A stretch of 38,789 nucleotides of DNA from Polaromonas sp. (GTDB lineage: Bacteria; Pseudomonadota; Gammaproteobacteria; Burkholderiales; Burkholderiaceae_C). The stretch is from NCBI GenBank assembly GCA_013297865.1, contig JAAFIP010000020.1, positions 1 through 38,789 on the forward strand, in the 5' to 3' direction. Under the pieces are notes generated by a model that saw nothing but the letters and a program-made list of their open reading frames with translations, was not told where the DNA came from and did not search any database. The position numbers and the translations under genes are program-made. Below are positions 24,439 through 34,284 of the stretch, in pieces (the first letter of the stretch is position 1; every line of letters begins with the position of its first letter).

Positions 24439-25305
24439 ATGAGTTCTTTGCATGTCTCTCCCTCCACTCCATCAACCCACGCCGCCCAGCCCCTGAGCGC
24501 GGCAGAGCGGCGCCTGCGAGCGATTGGCTTCGCGCTAGCCGTGCTGGCGCTATTGGGCACGGTGTTGGGCAGCGATATCGCCCAACTGCTGCAGTTTCAG
24601 CCCAATGTCCATGGCCACACCCATGTGCATGCGCATGGCCACCCGTTCATTGATGCGCGTGCGTTCTGGGGCATCCCCAACGCGCTGGATGTGCTGAGCA
24701 ACCTGATTTTTCTGCCTATGGGCCTGTGGGGCATGGTGTCGCTGTTTCAGGCCCCTGTGGTGCCGCGTGCCACGCGCCAGGCGGCCACGGTGCTGTTTGT
24801 CGGTTTGCTGCTGACCTGCGCAGGGTCGAGCTTCTACCACTGGGCACCCAGTCCTTTGGGCCTGGCGCTGGACCGCGCGGGCATGGCCGTGGCTTTTGCA
24901 GGGGTGCTGGGCCTGGCCGCTGCCGAGCGTGTGAGCCAGCGTGCTGCGCCCTGGGTGTGGGCTGGCGTGCTGGGCGCGGGGCTGCTGGGCAGCGCACTGG
25001 CCTTTGCGGGGGCTTCGGCGACGTGGATGGTGGTGCAGTTTGGCGGCATGGGCGTGGTGCTGTGGGCAGCGGCTCAGCGCGCACAGCCTGGTGCCCTGGG
25101 CATCCGCTGGGCGCTGGTGATCGCCATCTATGCGGCGGCCAAGCTGCTGGAGCTGGGCGACGCAGCCGTGTTTCACGCCACGGGCGATTTGGTCTCGGGC
25201 CACAGCCTAAAGCACCTCGTAGCCAGCCTGGCCGCCTTGCCAGTGATCAACGCGCTACGACATAATGCCCAGCAAGGTGACGTGGCGGCCGCAAAGCGCG
25301 CTTGA
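24439..25305 (+). CDS. Putative CREST-superfamily (ceramidase-like) membrane hydrolase with His-rich loop
   Basis: About 288 residues with roughly seven membrane helices. The spaced metal-site pattern of the CREST superfamily is present: SSFYH (Ser130, His134), LDRAGM (Asp145), and HSLKH (His255, His259). In this superfamily (alkaline ceramidases, PGAP3, PAQR receptors) the three histidines hold zinc and the Ser and Asp complete an amide- or ester-hydrolase site. The loop at residues 56-68 reads NVHGHTHVHAHGH, a chain of alternating histidines likely to bind metal. The substrate is unknown; a lipid is expected. The start is uncertain between 24409 and 24439, neither with a strong ribosome site. 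It is followed 33 bp later by the MFS-PlsC gene. Confidence 0.68.
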   Translation: MSSLHVSPSTPSTHAAQPLSAAERRLRAIGFALAVLALLGTVLGSDIAQLLQFQPNVHGHTHVHAHGHPFIDARAFWGIPNALDVLSNLIFLPMGLWGMVSLFQAPVVPRATRQAATVLFVGLLLTCAGSSFYHWAPSPLGLALDRAGMAVAFAGVLGLAAAERVSQRAAPWVWAGVLGAGLLGSALAFAGASATWMVVQFGGMGVVLWAAAQRAQPGALGIRWALVIAIYAAAKLLELGDAAVFHATGDLVSGHSLKHLVASLAALPVINALRHNAQQGDVAAAKRA

Positions 25306-25338
25306 ATCATCCACAACATACAACAACTGAGGAGCACC

Positions 25339-27303
25339 ATGGCAGCTACCCCCGACCGCGCCGCAGCAGGCAGCGCAGAGTCTATCAATACGCATGCGCC
25401 CGCTGACGAGCACCCCAACCAGTTCGCGCTGCTTGGCCAGCGCCGATTTGCCCCCTTTTTCTGGACGCAGTTTGCCGGAGCGGCCAACGACAACCTGTTC
25501 AAGTTTGCCTTCACCGTGATGGTCACCTACCAGCTCAGCGTGAGCTGGATGCAGCCTGCCATGGCGGGGCTGGTGATTGGTGCGTTGTTTATCCTGCCGT
25601 TTCTTTTGTTCAGCGCCACCAGCGGCCAGGTGACCGACAAGTTTGACAAAACCAAGGTCATCCGCTTTGTGAAAAACCTCGAGATCGGCATCATGCTGCT
25701 GGCGGCCTACGGCTTTTTCACGGCTAATGTGCCGGTGCTGCTGGGCTGCACCTTTTTGATGGGCCTGCACTCCACGCTGTTTGGCCCGGTCAAGTTTGCC
25801 TACATGCCCCAGGTGCTCAGCGAGCGCGAGCTCACGGGTGGCAACGGCATGGTGGAGATGGGCACCTTTGTGGCCATCCTGGCCGGACAGGTGATTGGCG
25901 GGCTGCTGGTGGCGATTCCCCAGGTCGGGCCGACCTATGTTGCCATCGGCTGCGTTGCAGCGGCGCTGCTGGGCCGGGTGATCGCCCAGTTCATTCCGTC
26001 GGTGCCCGCTACCGATCCGAACCTGCAGATCAACTGGAACCCCTTCAGCGAAACCTGGCGCAACCTCAAGCTGGCGCATGGCAACATCGTCGTGTTCCGC
26101 TCGCTGCTGGGCATCAGCTGGATGTGGTTTTTTGGCGCAGTGTTTCTCTCGCAGTTCCCCAGCTTTGCCAAAGAGGTGCTGCATGGCAGCAGCCAGGTGG
26201 CATCGCTGCTCCTGGTGGTGTTTTCCATCGGCATCGCCATTGGTTCGTTACTGTGCGAAACGCTGAGCCGTCGCCATGTGGAGATTGGCCTGGTGCCGCT
26301 GGGCGCCATCGGCATGAGCGTGTTTTCCATCGATCTGTACTTCGCCTCGCGCGGCCTGCCACCGAGTGCTGAGCTGAGCGTCGGCCAGTTCATGACCATC
26401 AGCGCGCACTGGCGCGTGATGGCTGACCTGGCCTTGCTCAGCCTGTTTGCGGGCCTGTACAGCGTGCCCATGTATGCGCTCATCCAGCTGCGCAGCCAGC
26501 CCACGCACCGCGCCCGCATCATCGCCGCCAACAACATCTTGAACGCGCTGTTCATGATCGCCAGCTCGGTGATTGCTGGCGCGCTGTTGGCTGCCAAGTT
26601 CACTATCCCACAGATATTTCTGTTCACGGGCCTGGCCAACGCGGTCGTGGCCTTCTACATCTTTATGCTGGTGCCTGAATATTTCCTGCGCTTTATCGCA
26701 TGGATCGCCTCGCGCTGTGTCTACCGCTTCAAGGTCACAGGCGACCAGCATATTCCGCTGGAAGGCGCAGCCATCCTCGCCTGCAACCATGTGAGCTTTG
26801 TCGACGCGGTGCTGCTGATGGCCGCCAGCCCGCGCCCCATCGTCTTCGTCATGGACCACCGCATTTTCAAAATCCCCGTGCTCGGCTGGTTCTTCAAACT
26901 CGCCAAGGCCATCCCCATCGCGCCCAAGTCCGAAGACCCCGCCCACTACGAAGCCGCATTTGTCGCCGCAGGCCAGGTGCTCAAAGACGGCGACCTGCTT
27001 GCTATCTTCCCCGAAGGCGGCATCACCAAAGACGGCGAGCTGCAAGAGTTCAAGGGCGGTATCATGAAGATTCTGGAGCAAGCCAAAGCCCACGGCATCG
27101 AACCCCCGGTGATCCCCATGGCGCTGACCAACCTGTGGGGCAGCTACTTCAGCCGCATCGAAAAAGGCGGCGCCATGGTGCGGCCGTTTCGGCGCGGGCT
27201 GCTTAGCCGGGTGGGGCTGAATGTGGGGCAACCCGTCAAAGCGGCAGACGTATCGCCAGAAAGCTTGCGTCAGAAGGTCTTGCTGCTGTGTGCTTCTACG
27301 TAA
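25339..27303 (+). CDS. MFS transporter fused to PlsC-type acyltransferase
   Basis: A 654-residue fusion. Residues about 40-455 are an MFS permease of LplT type (FAPFFWTQFAGAANDNLFKF and SGQVTDKFDKTKVIRFVKNL), with about 12 helices. Residues about 465-650 are a glycerophosphate acyltransferase domain with the HX4D motif NHVSFVD (His484, Asp489) and FPEGGITKDG (557-566). In Aas/LplT systems lysophospholipids are flipped into the inner membrane and re-acylated. Here transporter and acyltransferase are joined and the acyl-ACP synthetase part of Aas is missing, so the acyl donor must come from elsewhere. GAGGAG precedes the ATG. Confidence 0.9.
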   Translation: MAATPDRAAAGSAESINTHAPADEHPNQFALLGQRRFAPFFWTQFAGAANDNLFKFAFTVMVTYQLSVSWMQPAMAGLVIGALFILPFLLFSATSGQVTDKFDKTKVIRFVKNLEIGIMLLAAYGFFTANVPVLLGCTFLMGLHSTLFGPVKFAYMPQVLSERELTGGNGMVEMGTFVAILAGQVIGGLLVAIPQVGPTYVAIGCVAAALLGRVIAQFIPSVPATDPNLQINWNPFSETWRNLKLAHGNIVVFRSLLGISWMWFFGAVFLSQFPSFAKEVLHGSSQVASLLLVVFSIGIAIGSLLCETLSRRHVEIGLVPLGAIGMSVFSIDLYFASRGLPPSAELSVGQFMTISAHWRVMADLALLSLFAGLYSVPMYALIQLRSQPTHRARIIAANNILNALFMIASSVIAGALLAAKFTIPQIFLFTGLANAVVAFYIFMLVPEYFLRFIAWIASRCVYRFKVTGDQHIPLEGAAILACNHVSFVDAVLLMAASPRPIVFVMDHRIFKIPVLGWFFKLAKAIPIAPKSEDPAHYEAAFVAAGQVLKDGDLLAIFPEGGITKDGELQEFKGGIMKILEQAKAHGIEPPVIPMALTNLWGSYFSRIEKGGAMVRPFRRGLLSRVGLNVGQPVKAADVSPESLRQKVLLLCAST

Positions 27304-27328
27304 GCAGGCTTTTATCTCACATAGACTC

Positions 27329-27389
27329 ATTAAAGCGCGCTTTAATCAAGACTTCATCAATTAAAGAATACTTTAATGAAACGCGTTTC
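27329..27389. promoter_or_regulatory. Cluster of three palindromes (candidate operators)
   Basis: ATTAAAGCGCGCTTTAAT (27329-27346) is a perfect 18-bp palindrome. ATTAAAGAATACTTTAAT (27360-27377) has the same ATTAAAG-N4-CTTTAAT arms. Their centres are 31 bp apart, about three DNA turns. GAAACGCGTTTC (27378-27389), a third perfect palindrome, is directly adjacent. It resembles the PsrA-type fatty-acid regulator site as I remember it (GAAAC-N2-4-GTTTC). They lie between the MFS-PlsC gene and the zinc-ribbon gene. The rest of this 280-bp gap holds only repeat copy 7. Confidence 0.6.
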
Positions 27390-27524
27390 GGACGTCTTTG
27401 CCATGCCCACTACCCTAGACGGGTTGGTGCAGCTTTCTGTGCCGTAGTTTTTAACCTGCTGAAAGCCTGAGCAATGCGCACAGCATCTGTTGCACTGCGT
27501 TTGTGAATGCTATAGCCTTCCAAC

Positions 27525-27562
27525 CCAATAAAATATCGCGGGAGCAGCTATAAAAATGATAG
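27525..27562 (+). repeat. 38-bp interspersed repeat, copy 7
   Basis: A near-consensus copy: CCAATAAAATATCGCGGGAG, then CAGCTATAAAAATGATAG. It is preceded by the family flank ATAGCCTTCCA. It ends 21 bp before the start codon of the zinc-ribbon gene, which has its own AAAGGAGAG ribosome site. Confidence 0.88.
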
Positions 27563-27583
27563 TAATTCAAAGGAGAGTAGCAC

Positions 27584-28633
27584 ATGAGTAAATCACTGCG
27601 TTTGTCGGAAAAATGGTTTCGCCGGGGCCTGTGGCTGGTGGCGTTTGTGTTTGCGGGCTTTCTGATCGGCCTGGGCTCCACCATCGTGGGCGACCTGCCG
27701 CGGGTGGAAAAGCAGGTGCAGACGGACGACTTCATTGACCGTGCGCAGGCCGACCCGCTGCGTGCCAGCATCAAGGCGGCAGGCCGCGCAGAGCGCGATG
27801 CGGACGCCGCGCTGGAGCAGGCCCAGCTCAAGCTCAAGTCGGCAAGCGCCGACTCAGCCGCGGCACGCGAGACCTTCAACAACTGGATCTCTACCCGCAG
27901 CGCCACCCAGCAAAGCGCGCAAGACCCCGAGGTGATAGCCCGTACCCGCGTGCTTGACAGCCTCAAGCGCATTGAGCGCGACGCTCAGATCAAGGTTGAG
28001 GCGCAGGAGCAGGCTGCGCTGGACGCGCGCCAGAGCGCTGAGCGCGAGCAGCAAAAACTCCAACTGCTGGAGTCTGCTGCGCAAACCCAGATGGACGCGC
28101 AATACCGCAAGGTCGAGCTGCGCGTGTTCCTCTACCGCCTGGCACTTACCTTGCCCTTGCTGGCCATTGCGGGCTGGCTGTTTGTCAAAAAGCGCAAAGG
28201 CACCTACTGGCCTTTCGTCTGGGGCTTTATCTTCTTTGCCCTGTTCGCCTTTTTTGTTGAGCTGGTGCCCTATCTGCCTAGCTATGGCGGCTATGTGCGC
28301 TATATCGTCGGCATCGGCATCACCATCCTGGTCGGCCGCTACGCCATCCTGGCGCTGAATCGCTATCTCGAAAAACAAAAGCTGGCCGAACAGCTGCCTG
28401 ATGCCCAGCGCCGCGAGGAGCTGAGCTACGACGTGGCCCTGGCGCGTCTGTCCAAAAGCGTGTGCCCGGGCTGCGAACGCACGGTCGACCTCAAAGACGT
28501 GAGCAACGATTTTTGCCCGCATTGTGGCATCGGCCTGCATGATCACTGCAACAAGTGCAGCACCCGCAAAAGCGCGTTCGCCAAGTTCTGCCACGCCTGC
28601 GGCACGGGGGCTAAGCTGCTGCCGGTGAGCTAG
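27584..28633 (+). CDS. Membrane protein with coiled coil and C-terminal double zinc ribbon
   Basis: A 349-residue protein of unknown function. A first membrane span is at about residues 15-35 (LWLVAFVFAGFLIGLGSTIV). Residues about 55-180 are Ala/Gln/Glu/Arg-rich with heptad character (coiled coil, for example RAERDADAALEQAQLKLKSA). Three more spans follow at about 180-200, 210-230 and 240-265. The C terminus carries four Cys pairs: CPGC (294-297), CPHC (311-314), CNKC (322-325) and CHAC (336-339), two zinc ribbons in tandem. AAAGGAGAG precedes the ATG. It converges on tgt with 27 bp between stops. The architecture suggests a membrane scaffold with a cytoplasmic metal domain; no reaction can be assigned. 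Confidence 0.8.
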   Translation: MSKSLRLSEKWFRRGLWLVAFVFAGFLIGLGSTIVGDLPRVEKQVQTDDFIDRAQADPLRASIKAAGRAERDADAALEQAQLKLKSASADSAAARETFNNWISTRSATQQSAQDPEVIARTRVLDSLKRIERDAQIKVEAQEQAALDARQSAEREQQKLQLLESAAQTQMDAQYRKVELRVFLYRLALTLPLLAIAGWLFVKKRKGTYWPFVWGFIFFALFAFFVELVPYLPSYGGYVRYIVGIGITILVGRYAILALNRYLEKQKLAEQLPDAQRREELSYDVALARLSKSVCPGCERTVDLKDVSNDFCPHCGIGLHDHCNKCSTRKSAFAKFCHACGTGAKLLPVS

Positions 28634-28660
28634 TGAGTCAGGGCCGCAAGCGCCAGGCTG

Positions 28661-30302
<1,642 letters not shown>

Positions 30303-30306
<4 letters not shown>

Positions 30307-30521
30307 GCAAAGCGCTCGGGGTCGTCTTGGATGCGGCTGTCTTTCAGGCCGCGTGCAATCCCCCGGTAGGCCGCAGGCGGCTTGACCTCGATCAAACGTA
30401 AGCCATCATCAAAATCCACCCACGCCATTTTCTGGCCGGCCACAATATTGCGCCGCTCACGCAGTGCCAGTGGGATGACCACCTGGAATTTGGAGGATAC
30501 AGTGATTTCTTCGGTTTTCAT
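30303..30521 (-). CDS. vapB: AbrB/SpoVT-type antitoxin, VapB-like
   Basis: A 72-residue protein. The N-terminal half, TVSSKFQVVIPLALRERRNI followed by VAGQKMAWVDFDDG, is the swapped-hairpin AbrB DNA-binding fold (the S-S-K-x-Q-V-V-I-P pattern). The C-terminal part, YRGIARGLKDSRIQDDPERF, would wrap around the toxin. It lies directly upstream of the PIN toxin and should neutralise it and repress its own promoter. GAGGA-like spacing is not obvious before the ATG. Confidence 0.88.
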
Positions 30522-30561
30522 ATCGATGATTATATCGTTAAACGATAGTCATGTCGATAGA
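30522..30561 (-). promoter_or_regulatory. Palindromic operator region of the toxin-antitoxin module
   Basis: TATCG-TTAAA-CGATA (30533-30547) is a perfect inverted repeat immediately upstream of the antitoxin start. It is flanked by a looser outer pair, TATCGATGA (30521-30529) and TCATGTCGATA (30549-30559). Position and symmetry fit autoregulation by VapB/VapBC. The site overlaps the 3' end of queA. Confidence 0.6.
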
Positions 30562-31643
30562 GCTTTGCACAGCAGCATGCTGTCGCCATAGCTGAAAAAG
30601 CGGTAGCGCTGCGCAATGGCGTGTTGGTACAGCGCCATGATATGGTCGTAGCCTGCGAAGGCGCTGACCAGCATCATCAGCGTGCTCTTGGGTAGGTGAA
30701 AGTTGGTAATCAGCGTGTCCACGACCTGGAATTCAAAGCCGGGCGTGATGAAGATGTTGGTGTCGCCATGGGTCTCGCCCGTCTTGGCCCAGGTCTCCAG
30801 GCTGCGCACGGTGGTGGTGCCCACGGCCACCACCTTGCCGCCGCGCGCGCGGCAGTCGGCAATGGCCTGCAGGGTGGCGCTGGGGATGCTATAGCGTTCA
30901 AAATGCATCACATGGTCGGCAATGTGGTCGGCCTTCACAGGCTGAAAGGTGCCTGCGCCCACATGCAGCGTCACGCTGGCGCGCTGCACACCTTTGGCTT
31001 GCAGCGCGGCCAGCACGCCTTCGTCAAAATGCAGCGCTGCAGTGGGTGCGGCCACGGCGCCGGGGTGTTTGGCAAACACGGTTTGGTAGCGCTGCGCATC
31101 CTCCTGTTCGTCGGCCATGTCGGCCTGCGACTGCGGGCCGCTTTGGTGACGCTCAATATACGGCGGCAGTGGCATATGGCCATGCTGCTCCATCAGGCGG
31201 TAGGGGTCGTCTGACAGCTCAAAGCGAAACAGCGGGCCGTCGTCGTGCGGCCAGCGGCCCACCAGCGTGGCCGTAAAGCCGCCCGCCATATGCAGCACGC
31301 CACCCAACGGTGGCTTTTTACTGACCTTCATATGGGCCACCACTTCGCGCCCTTGCACCACACGCTCAATCAGCAGCTCCAGCTTGCCGCCGGTGGACTT
31401 CTCGCCAAACAGCCGAGCCTTGACCACCTGGGTATCGTTGAACACCAGCAGGTCGCCCGCGTTCAGCAGCGATGGCAGGTCGCGGAAGATGCGGTCTGCG
31501 GGTTGTGCGTGGCTGCCGTCCAGCAGGCGCGAGGCGCTGCGTTCGCTGGTGGGGTGCTGGGCGATCAGCTCGGGCGGCAGGGAGAAGTCGAAATCGCTGG
31601 TGGTCCAGCGGGGGGCGCTGGCGGCCGTAAGGGGAGGGGTCAT
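30549..31643 (-). CDS. queA: S-adenosylmethionine:tRNA ribosyltransferase-isomerase
   Basis: A 364-residue enzyme that moves the ribose of SAM onto preQ1 in tRNA, making epoxyqueuosine. Conserved segments are [81 protein letters not shown] and [20 protein letters not shown]. The ATG at 31641-31643 is chosen because the family begins near here; an open frame continues upstream to 31769 into element E2 but is not conserved-looking. queA and tgt are often adjacent; here the toxin-antitoxin pair separates them. It diverges from recG. Confidence 0.95.
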   Translation of the reverse strand: MTPPLTAASAPRWTTSDFDFSLPPELIAQHPTSERSASRLLDGSHAQPADRIFRDLPSLLNAGDLLVFNDTQVVKARLFGEKSTGGKLELLIERVVQGREVVAHMKVSKKPPLGGVLHMAGGFTATLVGRWPHDDGPLFRFELSDDPYRLMEQHGHMPLPPYIERHQSGPQSQADMADEQEDAQRYQTVFAKHPGAVAAPTAALHFDEGVLAALQAKGVQRASVTLHVGAGTFQPVKADHIADHVMHFERYSIPSATLQAIADCRARGGKVVAVGTTTVRSLETWAKTGETHGDTNIFITPGFEFQVVDTLITNFHLPKSTLMMLVSAFAGYDHIMALYQHAIAQRYRFFSYGDSMLLCKALST

Positions 31644-31738
31644 GGTGCTTGAGGATGGGACGCATCCGTGCCAAGAGTGGGGAGGGTTTGATTTTAACGG
31701 AGCGAGCTCGAGTGTCGTTGCTTTTATGGCTCTTGTAC

Positions 31739-31970
31739 GTTGAGTGAGGTCTGTACGGCCCGTCCTCATACTGGGGTACCAGAAATCGGCCGGGCCATAC
31801 AGACCTCACTCAACAGCGAAGCCAGTAGCGTGCAACCGGTAGTCTCGTCATAGCGCTAATTTTTAGAACTGGTAGCGCGTCTACCCACGCTGCAGGCGGT
31901 AAGGCCTATGCGAATTGACCGATTTCTGGTACCCCAGTATGAGGGCAATTCGCATAGGCCTTACCGCCTG
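31739..31970. repeat. Double-hairpin structured element, copy E2 (inverted relative to E1)
   Basis: Left hairpin: arms 31739-31761 and 31792-31814 (22 of 23 pairs) enclose a 30-nt loop at 31762-31791. Right hairpin: arms 31893-31917 and 31946-31970 (25 of 25) enclose a 28-nt loop at 31918-31945, identical except at one base to the E1 loop. The core reads CTGGGGTACCAGAAATCGG on one strand. The middle shares ACCGGTAGTC (31835-31844) and GTAGCGTGC (31825-31833) with E1 in reverse complement, so the elements are homologous over their full length. Stems differ from E1 with compensatory changes. It fills most of the 394-bp gap between the divergent queA and recG starts. Confidence 0.9.
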
Positions 31971-32037
31971 TACAAAAGCGTGGCCTTCAAGCGTGCGACG
32001 TGGGACCAACGCTGTCAACAGCAGGCACAATCACACC

Positions 32038-34284
32038 ATGCCCCGCCCTGCCAAAGCACCCGCAGACCCAACCCCCACGACTCCCGCGAAATCTGCTCCC
32101 CAGAAAGCGCTGGAAAAGCTCGGCCTGGTGCGCCCTATCGACCTGGCGCTGCACATCCCCTTGCGCTACGAAGATGAAACGCAGATCGCTCTGCTCAAAG
32201 ACTGCCGCGAAGGCGACCAGGCACAGATCGAAGGCGAGGTCACGGCCTGCGAGGTGGCCTACCGCCCGCGCCGCCAGCTGCTGGTCACACTGGAGGACGG
32301 TACCGACACTTGCACCCTGCGGTTTTTCAACTTCTATCCGTCCCAGCAAAAACAGCTTGCCGTCGGCCAGCGCATCCGCGCACGTGGCGAGCTGCGCGGC
32401 GGTATGTTTGGCTGGCAGATGCTGCACCCGGTGTGCAAGTCTGCAGGTGGTGCGCTGCCCACGGCGCTCACGCCGGTGTACCCCACCGTGGCAGGCCTAC
32501 CCCAGCCCTATCTGCGCCGCGCTGTGCTCAGCGGCCTTGAGCATGCAGCGCGCATCGGCGCGCTGGACGACACCTTGCCCACGGCTGCGCTGGAGGCGCC
32601 TGGCACGGCCGCTTTGTGGAGCCTGCAGCGCGCGCTGTCTTTTCTGCACTATCCGTCGCCCGACGTGTCTGTGGCCCAGCTGGAAGACCGCAGCCACCCC
32701 GCCTGGCAGCGGCTCAAGCTGGAAGAGCTGCTGGCCCAGCAGCTGTCGCAGCTGCAGTCCAAGCGCGAGCGCGATGCGCTGCGTGCCCCTGTGCTGCAGG
32801 CGCGCTGCCAGGGGCTGCGTGACCAGCTGCTGGCGGCCATTCCGTTTAGCCTCACGGCAGCGCAGCAGCGCGTGGGCAGCGAGATTGCGCACGATATTGC
32901 CCAGCCTATTCCGATGCACCGCCTGCTGCAGGGCGATGTCGGCTCGGGCAAAACCGTGGTGGCCGCGCTGGCTGCAGCCGTGTGCATGGACGCGGGCCAC
33001 CAGTGCGCCCTGATGGCGCCCACCGAGATCCTGGCTGAGCAGCACTTTCGCAAACTGATTGGCTGGCTGGAGCCGCTGGGCATCCAGGTGGCCTGGCTTA
33101 CCGGCAGCCAGAAAACCAAAGAGCGCCGCGAGATGCTGGCCCTGATTGCCAGCGGCCAGGCGGGCCTGGTGGTGGGCACCCACGCGGTGATTCAGGACAA
33201 GGTACAGTTCCATCGACTGGCGCTGGCCATCATCGACGAGCAGCACCGCTTTGGTGTCAAGCAGCGGCTGGCTTTGCGCGAGAAGATGGTTTCGCAGCCT
33301 GTGGATGCACCCAATTTAAAGATAAATCGGCCTCCAGCCCTACAGAATATCGCGGGAGCAGCTATTAAAAACGAAGCAGATGACTTCGACAGAGCCCCCA
33401 GCATGGAGCCCCATCTGCTGATGATGACCGCCACCCCCATCCCGCGCACCCTGGCCATGAGCTATTACGCGGACCTGGATGTGTCCACCATCGACGAGCT
33501 GCCGCCCGGGCGCACCCCCATCGTGACCAAGGTGGTCAGCGATGCACGGCGGGGCGAGGTAGTGCAGCGCATCCGCGCGCAGATTGACGCTGGGCGGCAG
33601 GTCTATTGGGTGTGTCCGTTGATTGAAGAGAGCGAAGCGCTCGACCTAACCAATGCCACGCAAACGCACGAGGAGCTCAGCAGCGCGCTGCAGGGCACGG
33701 TGCTGCTGGCCGCCATTGGTGGCAAGTCCCAGCGCCAGCCCATCATGGTCGGCCTGCTGCACTCACGCATGCTGCCTGCCGACAAAAAAGCCGTCATGGC
33801 GCAGTTCACCAGCGGGCAAATGCAGGTGCTGGTCAGCACCACGGTGATTGAAGTGGGGGTGGACGTGCCCAACGCTTCACTGATGGTGATTGAACACGCC
33901 GAACGTTTTGGCCTGAGCCAGTTGCACCAGCTCAGAGGCCGCGTGGGCCGCGGCGCTGCTGCCTCTGCCTGCGTGCTGATGTATGGCACCGGCGACAGCG
34001 GCAAGCTCGGCGAAAACGCCCGCGCCCGCCTCAAGGTCATGGCGCAAAGCAATGACGGCTTCGAGATCGCCAAACAGGACCTGGAAATCCGCGGCCCCGG
34101 CGAATTCCTCGGCGCCCGCCAGTCCGGCGCCGCCCTGCTGCGCTTTGCCGACCTGACCACCGACACCCAGCTCCTGCACACCGCCCGCCAGCTCGCTCCC
34201 CTCATGCTCGATCAACACAAAGACCTGACCGAAAAGCACATCGCCCGCTGGTTAGGCGGGCGAGTGGATTATTTGAAGGCTTGA
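32038..34284 (+). CDS. recG: ATP-dependent DNA helicase RecG with in-frame repeat insertion
   Basis: A 748-residue helicase that remodels stalled forks and branched DNA. The N-terminal wedge/OB domain is at about residues 40-170. Helicase motifs: GDVGSGKTVVAALAA (I), MAPTEILAEQH (Ia), IIDEQHRFGVKQRLALREK (II), MMTATPIPRTLAMSYYADLD (III), then STTVIEVGVDVPNASLMVIE (V) and QLHQLRGRVGRGA (VI). E. coli RecG has 693 residues. Between motif II and III this protein has about 30 extra residues (roughly 417-456), encoded partly by a copy of the 38-bp repeat. The ATG at 32038 is used because the frame upstream to 31915 lies inside element E2. No strong ribosome site is visible. Confidence 0.95.
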   Translation: MPRPAKAPADPTPTTPAKSAPQKALEKLGLVRPIDLALHIPLRYEDETQIALLKDCREGDQAQIEGEVTACEVAYRPRRQLLVTLEDGTDTCTLRFFNFYPSQQKQLAVGQRIRARGELRGGMFGWQMLHPVCKSAGGALPTALTPVYPTVAGLPQPYLRRAVLSGLEHAARIGALDDTLPTAALEAPGTAALWSLQRALSFLHYPSPDVSVAQLEDRSHPAWQRLKLEELLAQQLSQLQSKRERDALRAPVLQARCQGLRDQLLAAIPFSLTAAQQRVGSEIAHDIAQPIPMHRLLQGDVGSGKTVVAALAAAVCMDAGHQCALMAPTEILAEQHFRKLIGWLEPLGIQVAWLTGSQKTKERREMLALIASGQAGLVVGTHAVIQDKVQFHRLALAIIDEQHRFGVKQRLALREKMVSQPVDAPNLKINRPPALQNIAGAAIKNEADDFDRAPSMEPHLLMMTATPIPRTLAMSYYADLDVSTIDELPPGRTPIVTKVVSDARRGEVVQRIRAQIDAGRQVYWVCPLIEESEALDLTNATQTHEELSSALQGTVLLAAIGGKSQRQPIMVGLLHSRMLPADKKAVMAQFTSGQMQVLVSTTVIEVGVDVPNASLMVIEHAERFGLSQLHQLRGRVGRGAAASACVLMYGTGDSGKLGENARARLKVMAQSNDGFEIAKQDLEIRGPGEFLGARQSGAALLRFADLTTDTQLLHTARQLAPLMLDQHKDLTEKHIARWLGGRVDYLKA
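33339..33376 (+). repeat. 38-bp interspersed repeat, copy 8, inside recG
   Basis: CCTACAGAATATCGCGGGAG, then CAGCTATTAAAAACGAAG, preceded by the family flank GGCCTCCAG. In this frame the consensus CAATAG would contain a TAG stop; the copy reads CTACAG and stays open, encoding LQNIAGAAIKNE. Confidence 0.85.

Noticed and set aside
27288-27470. 60-codon open frame after the MFS-PlsC gene
   Set aside because: No ribosome site, runs through the palindrome cluster, and shows no family features.
31915-32037. Upstream start for RecG at 31915
   Set aside because: It would translate element E2 and gives residues unlike any RecG N terminus; ATG 32038 fits the family.
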